The notes beneath the pieces were generated by a model that was not told the origin of the DNA, did no database searches, and was given only the letters and a program-made list of their open reading frames with translations. Of a stretch of 50,832 nucleotides of DNA, positions 16,143 through 24,691 are shown one piece after another. The stretch spans positions 1-50,832 of the forward strand of contig CANQOT010000011.1 in NCBI GenBank assembly GCA_947625555.1, given 5' to 3'. Source of the stretch: an uncultured Clostridia bacterium (lineage in GTDB: Bacteria > Bacillota > Clostridia > Christensenellales > Borkfalkiaceae). Both the position numbers and the translations under genes were made by a program. Position 1 is the first letter of the stretch, and the number at the start of each line of letters is the position of its first letter.

Positions 16143-17657
16143 TCAAAAATATTTTTTTGCGATCGCATAGGCCGCGCGGATGCCGTCGGCCGCGGCGGAA
16201 GTGATCCCGCCCGCATAGCCGCACCCCTCGCCGCAGGGATAGACGCCCTCGATGCCCTCCGCCTGCATGTCATCGCCGCGCAAAATGCGGACAGGCGAGC
16301 TCGTGCGCGATTCCACCCCCGTAAGCACGGCGTCTGCCCCATTGAAGGCGGAAAGTCGCCTACCCATGTCGGGGATCGCCGCGCGCAAACTGCGGCAAAG
16401 CACGGGCGGAAGGTAGGCGTCGACGGGAGCGAAAGAGGTCCCGCGGGCATAGCTCGGGAGCACTTCGCCGAAACGGGCGCTCTCCCTTCCTTCGAGGAAG
16501 TCGCCGAGCAGTTGGACGGGGGCGCGATATCCTCCGCCCGCCGCGCGGTAGGCCGCGCGTTCCATTTCGCGCTGAAATTTGACCCCCGCCAAGGGGTGTT
16601 CGCTCTTAAAATCCTCCCGCTTCACCTGCACGACGAGGGCGGAATTGGCGTTCACGCCGTCGCGGGCAAAGTTGCTCATGCCGTTGGTGACGACGCCCCC
16701 TTCCTCCGAAGTCGAGGGAATGACGACCCCGCCCGGGCACATGCAGAAGGAAAAGGCCGCCCTCTCCCCCGCATGCGAGACGAGCTTATAATCCGCAGGG
16801 GGAAGGAGGGAAAACGCCTCGCCGTACTGCGCCCTGCCGATATCTTCTTGCAGATGTTCGATGCGTACGCCCGCCGCGAATTCCTTCTGCTCCATGCGAA
16901 AACCCCTTGCAAGGAGCATCTCGAAGGTGTCCCGCGCGCTGTGCCCGATCGCGAGGACGAGCTCATCCGCCTCGTGGCGCGTACCGTTTATATAGACGGC
17001 GGTAAGTTTCCCGCCCCTCACTTCGACGTCCGAAAGCCTGCTCTCATAGAAAATGCGGCCACCATGTCCGAGAATGTAGCTTCGCATATTCGCAACGACC
17101 TTCTTCAAATTGTCGCTTCCGACGTGCGGTTTTCCGAGATAGGCGACCTCTTCGGGCGCGCCGAACTCCACAAAGGTTTCGAGCACTTCGCGGTTCAAGG
17201 GGGAGTTGGTCTGCGTGCCCAATTTCCCGTCCGAAAATGCCCCTGCGCCGCCCTCGCCGAACTGCACGTTGCTCTCGGTATCGAGGACGCCCGTTCTCTG
17301 AAAGGCGAGGATATCCTCTTCGCGCTTCTCGACGGGTCTGCCGCGTTCGATGAGGATGGGGCGAATGCCGTGCCGAATGAGGCGCAGGGTGCAAAAGAGC
17401 CCCGCGGGGCCCGCGCCCACGACAAACACGCGCGGCATCTCCCCCTTGATGCGTTCATATTCGCGCTTTTGCGGCGTCTCGCGCTTTTGCGAACATTCCA
17501 CCGCATACACCCACTTGATGTCCCCTTTATCGCGGGCGTCGAGCGATTTTTTGAGAATGCGGAAGTGCTTCACGGGCGCATGCAGCTTTTTCGCGCAGAG
17601 GGCGAGAAGTTTTTCCTCGCTCTCCCCGGGGCGCAACGTGAGATTGAGGGTCAGCAT
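16143..17657 (-). CDS. FAD-dependent dehydrogenase (COG2509-like)
   Basis: The 504-residue flavoprotein starts at an ATG that overlaps the stop of the upstream gene (ATGCTGA), which decides the start. An N-terminal domain of about 70 residues precedes the FAD Rossmann motif VVGAGPAGLFCTLRLIRHG (about 80-98). The central part contains EGGAGAFSDGKLGTQ, and the C-terminus reads YPCGEGCGYAGGITSAAADG. The family is conserved in Firmicutes, and its substrate is not established. It is co-transcribed with another FAD protein, and the two may act in related redox steps. Confidence 0.9.
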   Translation of the reverse strand: MLTLNLTLRPGESEEKLLALCAKKLHAPVKHFRILKKSLDARDKGDIKWVYAVECSQKRETPQKREYERIKGEMPRVFVVGAGPAGLFCTLRLIRHGIRPILIERGRPVEKREEDILAFQRTGVLDTESNVQFGEGGAGAFSDGKLGTQTNSPLNREVLETFVEFGAPEEVAYLGKPHVGSDNLKKVVANMRSYILGHGGRIFYESRLSDVEVRGGKLTAVYINGTRHEADELVLAIGHSARDTFEMLLARGFRMEQKEFAAGVRIEHLQEDIGRAQYGEAFSLLPPADYKLVSHAGERAAFSFCMCPGGVVIPSTSEEGGVVTNGMSNFARDGVNANSALVVQVKREDFKSEHPLAGVKFQREMERAAYRAAGGGYRAPVQLLGDFLEGRESARFGEVLPSYARGTSFAPVDAYLPPVLCRSLRAAIPDMGRRLSAFNGADAVLTGVESRTSSPVRILRGDDMQAEGIEGVYPCGEGCGYAGGITSAAADGIRAAYAIAKKYF

Positions 17658-18787
17658 TTGAGGATGCCCTCCGCCGCCGCATACGCCGAAGAAAAGGCCC
17701 ATTGCAAGTTATAACCGCCGCACTCGCCGTCGGCGTTTAAGATCTCCCCTGCGAAGAACAGCCCCCGCCGCTTCGTGCTCTGCAAATTTTCGTCCGTCTC
17801 ATCGAGGGGGATGCCGCCCTTCGTCACCTGCGCGTTTTCGAAGCCGCAATCGCCCAAAACGGGCAACGTAAAGCGTTTGAGAAGGGAAACGAGGGTACCA
17901 TGTCCGCCGTTTGCCCTCTTCAAAAGCGCTCTGCCGAGGCCGTTGGGCACGATGCAGAGTAGCGATCCGCCGCTCCTTTTTAAGGCCTCTTCGAGCCGCT
18001 CCTCCGCGACGTCGGGCAAAAAGTCTATTTCGAGCATGTCGCCCTTTCGGGCGTACGACGAGGCACGGAAAACGGCGTCACCCGAGACGCCGTTTTCGGT
18101 AAAGAGGACATCTCCGCGGCACGCATAACACATATGACCGTTGCGCATGACTTTGAGGCCCGCATCCATGCGGATGCCTTTGAGCGCGCGGACGAGCGCG
18201 GGATCGCTCTTTAAGCGAACCAGAGCGGGAGAAAGCGGGGTGATCGTGTGCCCGAAGGCTTGGGCGAGCGCATAGGCGTTGCCGTCCGTCCCGAAATTGG
18301 GCGCGGCCTTCCCCCCTGCCGCAAGAACGACTGCGTCCGCCCGCATGTGTCCCGCCGCCCATTCAAGCGTAAAACCGCGATCGTATGTAATTTTTTGCAC
18401 CTGCGCGTTGAGGCATATGTCCGCATGCAGCCGTTCGAGCTCGCCGCGAAAAAGGTCGGTGACGGCCGAGGCCTGTCTGCCCGCGGGGTACACTCTCCCG
18501 CGCGCGTCGGGCAAAAAAATCCCACCCATGCTCTCGAGAAAGTGCACCGTATCGGCGTTTCCGAAGCGGGAGAGAATGCGGGCGACCTTCGCGTTGTCGT
18601 CGGAAAAATAGTGCGCGGCGGTAAGGTCTGCGTTCGTCACGTTCCCCTGTCCGTTGCCCGTTGCCGAGAGCTTGCGGCCGAGGCGTTCGCCCCGCTCCAA
18701 AAGGGTAACTTCCTGCCCCGCCCGCAGGAGATGAACGGCACACGCCATGCCCGCGGCGCCGCCGCCGATCACTGCAATTTTCTTCAT
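17651..18787 (-). CDS. HI0933-like FAD-dependent flavoprotein
   Basis: The 378-residue protein begins MKKIAVIGGGAAGMACAVHL, the FAD-binding dinucleotide motif at the N-terminus. It carries the family phrases GRKLSATGNGQGNVTN, RVYPAGRQASAV and the C-terminal FFAGEILNADGECGGYNLQWAFSS. Family members are often annotated as NAD(P)/FAD-dependent oxidoreductases; the reaction is unknown. The start given is the first possible for the nucleotide fold. The promoter places the transcript start at about the ATG, so the mRNA may be leaderless. The downstream flavoprotein gene overlaps by 7 bp. Confidence 0.93.
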   Translation of the reverse strand: MKKIAVIGGGAAGMACAVHLLRAGQEVTLLERGERLGRKLSATGNGQGNVTNADLTAAHYFSDDNAKVARILSRFGNADTVHFLESMGGIFLPDARGRVYPAGRQASAVTDLFRGELERLHADICLNAQVQKITYDRGFTLEWAAGHMRADAVVLAAGGKAAPNFGTDGNAYALAQAFGHTITPLSPALVRLKSDPALVRALKGIRMDAGLKVMRNGHMCYACRGDVLFTENGVSGDAVFRASSYARKGDMLEIDFLPDVAEERLEEALKRSGGSLLCIVPNGLGRALLKRANGGHGTLVSLLKRFTLPVLGDCGFENAQVTKGGIPLDETDENLQSTKRRGLFFAGEILNADGECGGYNLQWAFSSAYAAAEGILKC

Positions 18788-18793
18788 ATTCCT

Positions 18794-18822
18794 ATCATAA
18801 CGCAACCAAAAAAATTTGTCAA
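18794..18822 (-). promoter_or_regulatory. Promoter of the two flavoprotein genes
   Basis: TTGACA (18817-18822) and TATGAT (18794-18799) are separated by 17 bp on the minus strand. The expected +1 falls at 18786-18788, on the start codon of the first gene. Confidence 0.75.
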
Positions 18823-18826
18823 TGGA

Positions 18827-18855
18827 TTGACAGCCGCCCTTTTTCGTGTTAAAAT
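18827..18855 (+). promoter_or_regulatory. Promoter of the DUF1508 protein gene
   Basis: TTGACA (18827-18832) and TAAAAT (18850-18855) are separated by 17 bp. The -35 lies 5 bp from the -35 of the divergent flavoprotein promoter, so the two polymerase sites lie back to back. Confidence 0.8.
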
Positions 18856-18875
18856 AATGCAAAGGAGAAAAATTT

Positions 18876-20000
18876 ATGCTCTATGCTCTTTTGTCACTCA
18901 AAGAATTTATAAACGATAATCCCGTTTTGGTGGGCGTTCTCGCGGCCATTCTTGCGATCATCATCGCCCTTCTCGTGGCGATCATCGTCCTTCATGTCAA
19001 GGGGAAGAAGCGCCGCGCCGAAGAAGAGGCGCAGAAGGCCGCCGCTGCCGAAGCGCCCGAAGAAGCCCCCGAACCCGAGCCCTACTTCGCGCCCGCAACG
19101 GTGCCCGCCGAGGAAACTCCCGTAGTTGTGCCCGCCGCCGAAGCGCAGCCCGAGCCCGCGGAAGCGCCCGTCGAGGAGAAGCCCGTGGAGGAAGTTCCCG
19201 CCGAGGAGAAGCCCGTGGAGGAAGTTCCCGCCGAGGAGAAGCCCGCCGAGGAGCCCGCCGTTCAACCGGTGGAAGAGATCCCCGCCGAGCCCGTAGAGGA
19301 TCCCGCGGAGGAGGTCCCCGTCGAGGAGCCCACCGTCCAAGCGGTGGAAGAGATCCCCGCCGAGCCCGTTCAAACAAAGGAAGAGCCCGCGCTTAACGCG
19401 GATGAACACAGTAAGGAGGAGAAACCCATGAAAAAGACAGAACAAAAGCCCGCGCCGAAGCCCGAGCCCAAGAAGGGTTCGCTCGTCTTCAAGCCCGCCC
19501 CCAAAGCAGAGCCCGCCAAGACCGAACCCGCCAAAGCGGCGCCCGCGAAACCCGTCAAACCCGTAAAACCCGCGCCTGCGAAGGCCGCAAAGCCCGCTGC
19601 GAAACCCGCGCCCGCGAAGGCTGCAAAGCCCGCTCCCGCCCCCGCAAAGAAGGCGGAACCCGTCTCCGCGGCCAACGGCAAATGGGTCATCGAGAACGTG
19701 AAGGGCAAATTCTGGTTCAGCCTCATCGCCCCCAACGGGCAGGTGATGCTCGAAAGCGCAACGCCCTATGCTTCGCTTGCAAGCGCAAAGACGGGCATCA
19801 AGACCTACCAGGATAACATCGCGGCCGACCATCTCGAGATCGTCGAGCACAAGAACGGCGACAGCCAGGTGCAGATCCTCAACGGCAGTGGCCGCCTTCT
19901 CGCCACAAGCTCCACCTATTCGACGAGGAGCCAGGCGGAGAGCGCCCGCGATTCCATCAAGCGCTGGGCTCCCACCAATGCGACCGAAGATCCCAACTGA
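18876..20000 (+). CDS. Membrane-anchored protein with charged linker and DUF1508 domains
   Basis: AAAGGAG lies 8 bp before the ATG. A membrane helix (about residues 18-42, NPVLVGVLAAILAIIIALL) is followed by a Lys/Arg stop-transfer patch. Next is a long Glu/Pro-rich acidic stretch (about 47-180), with DNA-level repeats of PVEEVPAEEK. A Lys/Ala/Pro-rich basic stretch (about 181-265) follows. The C-terminal 105 residues hold two DUF1508 (YegP-like) units, GKFWFSLIAPNGQVMLES and SQVQILNGSGRLLATSS. The opposite charges of the two linker halves are striking. The function is unknown; a stalk holding the DUF1508 pair away from the membrane is my inference. Confidence 0.85.
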   Translation: MLYALLSLKEFINDNPVLVGVLAAILAIIIALLVAIIVLHVKGKKRRAEEEAQKAAAAEAPEEAPEPEPYFAPATVPAEETPVVVPAAEAQPEPAEAPVEEKPVEEVPAEEKPVEEVPAEEKPAEEPAVQPVEEIPAEPVEDPAEEVPVEEPTVQAVEEIPAEPVQTKEEPALNADEHSKEEKPMKKTEQKPAPKPEPKKGSLVFKPAPKAEPAKTEPAKAAPAKPVKPVKPAPAKAAKPAAKPAPAKAAKPAPAPAKKAEPVSAANGKWVIENVKGKFWFSLIAPNGQVMLESATPYASLASAKTGIKTYQDNIAADHLEIVEHKNGDSQVQILNGSGRLLATSSTYSTRSQAESARDSIKRWAPTNATEDPN

Positions 20001-20021
20001 AACCTTTCATAAAAGAGCAAG

Positions 20022-20055
20022 GCCCGCGGCGTATCGCCGCGGGCACTATTTTTTT
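20022..20055 (+). terminator. Terminator after the DUF1508 gene
   Basis: GCCCGCGGCG and CGCCGCGGGC form a 10-bp stem with loop TAT, followed by ACTATTTTTTTT. It lies between convergent genes and may act for both. Confidence 0.88.
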
Positions 20056-20061
20056 TGTGCT

Positions 20062-20907
20062 TTATTTGAGATAGTCCTTGATCTCGCGCGAGCGTACGAT
20101 CTCGGCGAAAATTTGGGCAAGATGATCGGTATCGGCCTCTTCCACCCTACCCATGTCCGCGAGACGGCTCACAGAAGGGTCGATTGGAATGCGCGCGACG
20201 GCGGGGAAATGATAGGCTTTGGCGAGCGCTTCCGCCTTGCTCTCGCCGAAGATCTCGTACCGCTTTCCGCAGTCGGGGCAGGTGAAATAGCTCATGTTCT
20301 CGACAAGGCCCAAGAGCGGGACGGAGAGCATGCCCGCCATGTTCACGTTCTTTTTGACGATCATCTCCACGAGCTGCTGCGGGGTGGTCACCACGACGAC
20401 GCCCGAGAGCGGGATGCTCTGAAAGACGGAGAGCGGCACGTCCCCCGTTCCCGGCGGCATATCGATGAACATGATGTCGATATCCCCCCAAATGACGTCC
20501 GTCCAGAATTGGAGCGCCGCGCCCGCAATGAGCGTTCCGCGCCAGACGACGGGGTCGTCCTCGTGCTCCAAGAGATTGTTCATCGAGATCAGCTTGATGC
20601 CGCTCTTCGATCGGACGGGCTCGATGTTGCCGTCCGTGCCCGTGGCAAGGTCATGCACGCCGAAGGCCTTCGGGATAGACGGGCCCGTGATGTCGGCGTC
20701 AAGAATGGCCGTTTTGTACCCCATCGCCTGCGCGCGCACGGCGAGAAGCCCGGTGACGAGCGATTTTCCCACACCCCCCTTGCCACTTGCGACGGCGACG
20801 ACGCGGCGGATGTGCGATAACATATGCGGCGGTTTGATAAATGAAGTCTTGCTCCGCGTCCCGCAGTTCGAGGCGCAGGTGGAGCAATCGTGGGTGCAGT
20901 CTGCCAT
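20062..20907 (-). CDS. mrp: Mrp/NBP35-family iron-sulfur carrier ATPase
   Basis: The 281-residue P-loop protein has the deviant Walker A SGKGGVGKS at 41-49, ILDADITGPSIPKAFG, and FIDMPPGTGD. The N-terminus carries a Cys cluster (C4, C8, C11, C15), and the C-terminal part has a TCPDCGKRYE pair. These features are typical of NBP35-type carriers that hold a [4Fe-4S] cluster and hand it to apoproteins. GAAAGGAG precedes the ATG. A NifU-like scaffold is encoded at 48090-48791, though the two are not linked. Confidence 0.93.
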   Translation of the reverse strand: MADCTHDCSTCASNCGTRSKTSFIKPPHMLSHIRRVVAVASGKGGVGKSLVTGLLAVRAQAMGYKTAILDADITGPSIPKAFGVHDLATGTDGNIEPVRSKSGIKLISMNNLLEHEDDPVVWRGTLIAGAALQFWTDVIWGDIDIMFIDMPPGTGDVPLSVFQSIPLSGVVVVTTPQQLVEMIVKKNVNMAGMLSVPLLGLVENMSYFTCPDCGKRYEIFGESKAEALAKAYHFPAVARIPIDPSVSRLADMGRVEEADTDHLAQIFAEIVRSREIKDYLK

Positions 20908-20926
20908 AAATTTTCTCCTTTCCTTT

Positions 20927-20955
20927 ATTCTACCACGGCGTTACGAAAATTACAA
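20927..20955 (-). promoter_or_regulatory. Promoter of mrp
   Basis: TTGTAA (20950-20955) and TAGAAT (20927-20932) are separated by 17 bp on the minus strand. Confidence 0.65.
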
Positions 20956-21005
20956 GGCAAAAGGGCGCGTCCGCGGGAAAACTTTCGCGAAAAGAGGAAA
21001 AACGC

Positions 21006-21034
21006 TTGCCAAATGTGCGGATTTGGTTTATACT
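21006..21034 (+). promoter_or_regulatory. Promoter of the SRP RNA
   Basis: TTGCCA (21006-21011) and TATACT (21029-21034) are separated by 17 bp. The predicted start is near 21041, at the 5' end of the RNA. Confidence 0.8.
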
Positions 21035-21040
21035 GTTTTT

Positions 21041-21290
21041 TGCTGTGATAGGCGGGGAGTTAGCGGTGCCCTGTATCTGCAATCCGCTATAGCAGAGCCG
21101 AACGCTTTTCTCGGTGCAGTCTATGGAAGGCCGCACGCAGTAAGAGGTGTTGATCGCAAGGTCTTATGCAACGTACGCCCGCGAACCGTGTCAGGGTAGG
21201 GATACAGCAGCACTAAACGGTGCCGTGCGTGTGCCATAAGGTAGCTTTGCGGGAGCTATCTGCTGCGCTACCGCTTCGGTAGATTGCAAC
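21041..21290 (+). ncRNA. ffs: Signal recognition particle RNA, large bacterial type
   Basis: The 5' part (GGCGGGGAGTTAGCGGTGCC, then CTGCAATCCGCTATAGCAGAGCC) matches the Alu domain of the Bacillus scRNA. The 3' part contains the Ffh-binding helix 8, GTGTCAGG ... AGCAGCAC. The length of about 250 nt fits Firmicutes SRP RNAs. In helix 8 the symmetric loop bases are conserved. The apical stem reads GTA-GGGA-TAC instead of the common TCC-GGAA-GGA; it keeps a GNRA tetraloop. The RNA binds Ffh and targets membrane proteins to SecY. The ends are estimated from the promoter and from homology. Transcription likely stops in the T-rich stretch at 21308-21315. Confidence 0.93.
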
Positions 21291-21315
21291 AAAAAAAGCC
21301 CTCACAGTTTTTTTT

Positions 21316-21504
21316 GTTCACAAATTTTGTTTTGCTTTGGGCTACCCCGTCATTCCGAGACCCCGCAGGGGACGAGAGAACCCCCTTATACGAAGTCCAA
21401 ACCGCAAAACAAAATTTCGTGAGGAAATAAACATTTCGTCTTAATAAGCATTCCTCTCTCTACCGTTTCATCAGACACTAAGCGTGCGGTGGCGTGGCAA
21501 ATTG
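21316..21504 (+). repeat. Dispersed structured repeat, copy 1
   Basis: This copy aligns over its length with 31002-31198 (minus strand). Shared blocks are GTTCACAAATTTTGTTTTGC, CATTCCGA, CGCAAAACAAAATTTCGTG, TCATCAGACA and GCGTGCGGTGGCGTGGCAAA. The first and third blocks are complementary and can form a long hairpin around the CATTCCGA module. A short hairpin (GCAGAA/TTCTGC) follows at about 21517-21534. No protein can be supported here. It lies just after the SRP RNA. Confidence 0.85.
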
Positions 21505-21611
21505 GGGCGCGCAGCGCAGAAGCGTGGTTCTGCTCGCGCAAGAGATCGGAAGCAAGGACTATACTTCGATCTGAGGCGAATTGCTTATACATTACGGATG
21601 AAGGACAAGAC

Positions 21612-21640
21612 GCTTCCCTTGTCGCGGGGGAAGCCTTTTT
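21612..21640 (+). terminator. Orphan terminator-like hairpin
   Basis: GCTTCCC and GGGAAGC are followed by CTTTTT. No gene that I can support ends here. It may close a small transcript that starts within the repeat region at 21505-21600, or be part of the repeat debris. Bases 21505-21715 otherwise show nothing clear. Confidence 0.5.
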
Positions 21641-21715
21641 AACAACAAAGTTGAAGCGAACGGATATTTTGACGCGGTGAGTGAATTGCCCCCTACCATG
21701 TCTGAATGAGATAGC

Positions 21716-21743
21716 AAAAAGTCGGCTTTTCAGCCGACTTTTT
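21716..21743 (-). terminator. Terminator at the end of the zinc-ribbon protein gene
   Basis: AAAAAGTCGGCT and AGCCGACTTTTT pair over a 4-nt loop and include the gene's stop codon. The same hairpin sequence recurs at 23196-23227. Confidence 0.85.
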
Positions 21744-22635
21744 GCGAGACATTCACTTTCTTCGCTTTGGCTCGAAGAAAGTTCTCCGGCGTCCTTTTTG
21801 AAATGAATATATATATAAGAGTAAATACTCCATCTAAGAGAGCAAAAATAAAGCAAGGGAGGAACGTCGTCATGTCGATATTAAACGTTAGACTTCCCCC
21901 TCCAACGACTTTTTTTATATGGTCGCATAAGGATACGGCTAAAACAATATCAAGCCAACTAAACGCAACAAAATCGAATACCTTATTTATAACTTTCATA
22001 AGCCTCTTTTTATTGTTGCTAAAATAAACATAATATACTGCATGCATGGGTGTAGGAGGCATTTTTCCATCAAGCCCGTTGGGGAAAAGCGTCGGCATAT
22101 CTTTTCGGAATGCCACATCGACATCGACACCCTTTGCGCGAAGCCATTTTGCGCACTTTGTTATATTATCGTCACAAATTGAAGTCAACAAATCAACCAA
22201 TAAACATATAACGATACATGCCGCGATAAGCCAAACATAGGTTATTGATTTCCTATAATTCACAACGTTTGCGAAACTAACCCCCTTAAACCAAGGCTTT
22301 AATACGCAAAAGTACGCAACAAAACAAAGTATAACGAACAAAATAATAAATACAGATCCAATTGTTGAAATAATACCCCTTCTCTTTGCGTCTTGCGGAT
22401 TTTCCCGTTTCCATAAGTCGAGTAACGTTTCGCTTTCCACCTGCTGCCCTTGGGCAGGGACCGCGACAGGATCGGACCTCTTTTCCGTATAGCCGCAATT
22501 TGGGCAGACCCTCTCCGCGCCCGATGACACCTTCCCGCACTCGGGGCAGACAAAGATCGGCGCACCGCAATGTACGCAATAAATGCTCTTATCCGAAATT
22601 TCTTTTCCGCATTTGGGACAAATTATCAAAGCCAT
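21730..22635 (-). CDS. Zinc-ribbon membrane protein
   Basis: The start at 22635 has GGAG 8 bp upstream. The 301-residue protein begins with two adjacent zinc ribbons, CPKCGKEISDKSIYCVHCG and CPECGKVSSGAERVCPNCG (residues 6-50). A charged linker follows. About four hydrophobic segments follow (near GSVFIILFVILCFVAYFCVL, TYVWLIAACIVICLLVDLL, DFVAFSWLDIVLAVSL and FLPCFIFALLDGVFTLIYIF). The ribbons probably stay in the cytoplasm. The AT-rich codon use and isolated position suggest an accessory gene. The function is unknown. Confidence 0.75.
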   Translation of the reverse strand: MALIICPKCGKEISDKSIYCVHCGAPIFVCPECGKVSSGAERVCPNCGYTEKRSDPVAVPAQGQQVESETLLDLWKRENPQDAKRRGIISTIGSVFIILFVILCFVAYFCVLKPWFKGVSFANVVNYRKSITYVWLIAACIVICLLVDLLTSICDDNITKCAKWLRAKGVDVDVAFRKDMPTLFPNGLDGKMPPTPMHAVYYVYFSNNKKRLMKVINKVFDFVAFSWLDIVLAVSLCDHIKKVVGGGSLTFNIDMTTFLPCFIFALLDGVFTLIYIFISKRTPENFLRAKAKKVNVSQKVG

Positions 22636-22743
22636 AATGCTTACTCCTCCTATTTGTAACAAAACTTTGATATTTATCTATATTTTAGCAACATTGTAAT
22701 AATATGTCAATATTTTTTAGCATATTTTTGTTAAATTTAAGAT

Positions 22744-23070
22744 ATGGAAAATATGACGATCAATGAACGGTTAAAGGAATTACGAATAGAAAACGGATTG
22801 ACACAGAAACAGCTTGCGGACAAGCTCGGGCTGGGCCAGACGACGATCGCAACACATGAAAAATCGCACATGCCGCAACTCGACAGTCTGATCGCCTATG
22901 CGGACTATTTCGCATGCACGCTCGACTATCTTGCCGGGCGGGAGGATGCGCCCCTTCCCTTCGCACTCTCCGAACAAGAGCGGGAACTTATCAGAGTGTT
23001 TCGTTCTTTGCGAGCGGAAATGCGGGAGTACGCGCTTGAAAATCTGAAACTGCTCGCAAAACTCGACTGA
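22744..23070 (+). CDS. XRE-family transcriptional regulator, 108 residues
   Basis: Residues 6-60 form a Cro/CI helix-turn-helix (NGLTQKQLADKLGLGQTTIA). A C-terminal helical segment follows that may mediate dimers. It is divergent from the zinc-ribbon protein gene across a 108-bp AT-rich gap and may control that gene or itself. No clear palindromic operator stands out. Confidence 0.85.
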   Translation: MENMTINERLKELRIENGLTQKQLADKLGLGQTTIATHEKSHMPQLDSLIAYADYFACTLDYLAGREDAPLPFALSEQERELIRVFRSLRAEMREYALENLKLLAKLD

Positions 23071-23120
23071 ACTTTATCGTATCGGCTTATCTCGGAGCCG
23101 ATTTTTTATACCATACTTTT

Positions 23121-23190
23121 CCGCGGAAAGATTCGCTCGGCCCTTTCAGGGCCTCGGAATGAGGGTAAGACCGCTGCGTGGTTTCGGAAT
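23121..23190 (-). repeat. Dispersed repeat module, partial copy 3
   Basis: On the minus strand the segment CCTCATTCCGAGGCCC ... GGGCCGAGCGAATCTTT resembles the central palindromic module of the repeat copies at 21316 and 31198. The outer blocks of the full repeat are missing. It lies between an XRE regulator and the pepM18-type gene. Confidence 0.6.
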
Positions 23191-23195
23191 GGCAC

Positions 23196-23227
23196 AAAAA
23201 AAGTCGGCTTTTCAGCCGACTTTTTTT
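23196..23227. terminator. Bidirectional terminator
   Basis: AAAAAAAGTCGGCT and AGCCGACTTTTTTT pair over TTTC. It lies between the convergent XRE and M18 aminopeptidase genes and has T runs in both directions. Confidence 0.88.
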
Positions 23228-23256
23228 GTAAATTGTTATTTCGATGATTGTCGAAA

Positions 23257-24657
23257 TTACTTCATAAATGCCAAAAATGCGCGATAATTGCTGTAAAGAT
23301 CGGCCTTTGAGACGACCTCCCACGGCGCGTGCATCGAGATGACGGGGACGCCCAAGTCCACCGTGTCGATGTTGAGCATGGCGACGAACTTCGCCACCGT
23401 TCCGCCGCCGCCCGCGTCCACCTTGCCGAGCTCGGCCGTCTGCCAGACGACGCCCTCCTTTTGGAAGGCGAGCCGCACTTCGCCCACGAACTCCGCGCTC
23501 GCGTCGCTCGATCCGCTCTTCCCGCGCGCGCCCGTGAACTTGCACAGGGCGGTGCCGCAGGAGAGAATGGCGGAGTTGCTCTTCTCGTAGACGCCCGCAA
23601 AATTGGGGTCGTATGCCGCCGTCACGTCGGAAGAGAGGCACTTGGAATTTGCGCGCACCTTGCGGAAGGACGCGCCGAGGGCGAGGGAGATCTCCTCCAT
23701 AAGGTCCTCGTAGACCTTGCATTGGATGCCCGTCGTGCCCTCGCTGCCGATCTCCTCCTTATCCACGAGCATGGCGAGCACGGTGTGTTCGCTCTCGTTG
23801 TCGAGGACTGCCGTGAGCGCGGGATAGGCGCAAACCCTGTCGTCGTGGCCGTACGCGCCGATGAGCGCCCTGTCGAAGCCGACATCGCGCGCGCGGAAGG
23901 CGGGAACGGCGGAGAGTTCTGCGGAGAGGAAGTCCTCCTCGCACATGCCGTATTTCTCGTGTAGAATTTGGAGCACGGTGAGCTTGATCTTATCCGTCGC
24001 CTCGCCGTCCTCGTAGGGAAGGCCGCCCACGAGCACGTTGAGCTGTTCGCCCTCGATGAGCTTTGCGGCGCTCCCGCCCATCTGCTCCTGCCCGAGGTGC
24101 GGGAGAAGGTCGTTGATGTAGAATACGGGGTCGCCCTCCTCTTCGCCCACGCGGATCTCCACCTTGCTGCCGTCTTTGAGGACGACGGCGCCGTGCAGGG
24201 CGAGCGGAATGGCCGTCCATTGGTACTTTTTGATGCCGCCGTAGTAGTGCGTTTTGAGAAAGGCCATGCCGTCCGCCTCGTAGAGCGGGTTCTGCTTGAT
24301 GTCGATGCGGGGCGCGTCGATATGGGAGGCGATGATGCGGAAGCCGTCCTCCTCCAAATTCTTCGTGCCCACGCGGAACACGACGACCGACTTGCCGCGG
24401 TTGACAAAGTACTTTTTATCCCCCGCCTTCAAGGGATCGCCGAACTTGTATTCCGTAAAGCCCTTTTGCTTCGCGAGGGCGACGCTCTCGTCGCACGCCT
24501 CGCGCTCCGTCTTGGCGGCGTCGAGGAAGGCCTTGTACCCCTCCGCATAGTCGAAGATGGCCGCTTTCTCCTCCGCCGTGGCCTTCTCGAAGTAGTTTAC
24601 CTTCTTATAGGAGAGCTCCTTTTGGAGCGCCTGCCCCTTGGTTGTTTTTTCAGACAT
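23257..24657 (-). CDS. M18-family aminopeptidase
   Basis: The start at 24657 has GGAGG 7 bp upstream; a longer frame lacks such a site. The 466-residue cytosolic metalloenzyme removes N-terminal residues, in this family often acidic ones. Metal and catalytic motifs are visible: SHIDAPRIDIK (H112, D114), VDKEEIGSEGTTG and the C-terminal ISMHAPWEVVSKAD. It forms a single-gene unit with its own promoter and is probably used in peptide turnover. Confidence 0.94.
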   Translation of the reverse strand: MSEKTTKGQALQKELSYKKVNYFEKATAEEKAAIFDYAEGYKAFLDAAKTEREACDESVALAKQKGFTEYKFGDPLKAGDKKYFVNRGKSVVVFRVGTKNLEEDGFRIIASHIDAPRIDIKQNPLYEADGMAFLKTHYYGGIKKYQWTAIPLALHGAVVLKDGSKVEIRVGEEEGDPVFYINDLLPHLGQEQMGGSAAKLIEGEQLNVLVGGLPYEDGEATDKIKLTVLQILHEKYGMCEEDFLSAELSAVPAFRARDVGFDRALIGAYGHDDRVCAYPALTAVLDNESEHTVLAMLVDKEEIGSEGTTGIQCKVYEDLMEEISLALGASFRKVRANSKCLSSDVTAAYDPNFAGVYEKSNSAILSCGTALCKFTGARGKSGSSDASAEFVGEVRLAFQKEGVVWQTAELGKVDAGGGGTVAKFVAMLNIDTVDLGVPVISMHAPWEVVSKADLYSNYRAFLAFMK

Positions 24658-24691
24658 ATGGTATCCTCCGAAATCCTTGGTTTTTTCTATC

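Noticed and set aside
19180-19240. Short tandem DNA repeats considered as a CRISPR array
   Set aside because: They are in-frame codon repeats of the acidic linker and have no spacers.
21386-21856. 156-codon frame on the minus strand
   Set aside because: It lies mostly over the dispersed repeat and the terminator of the zinc-ribbon gene.
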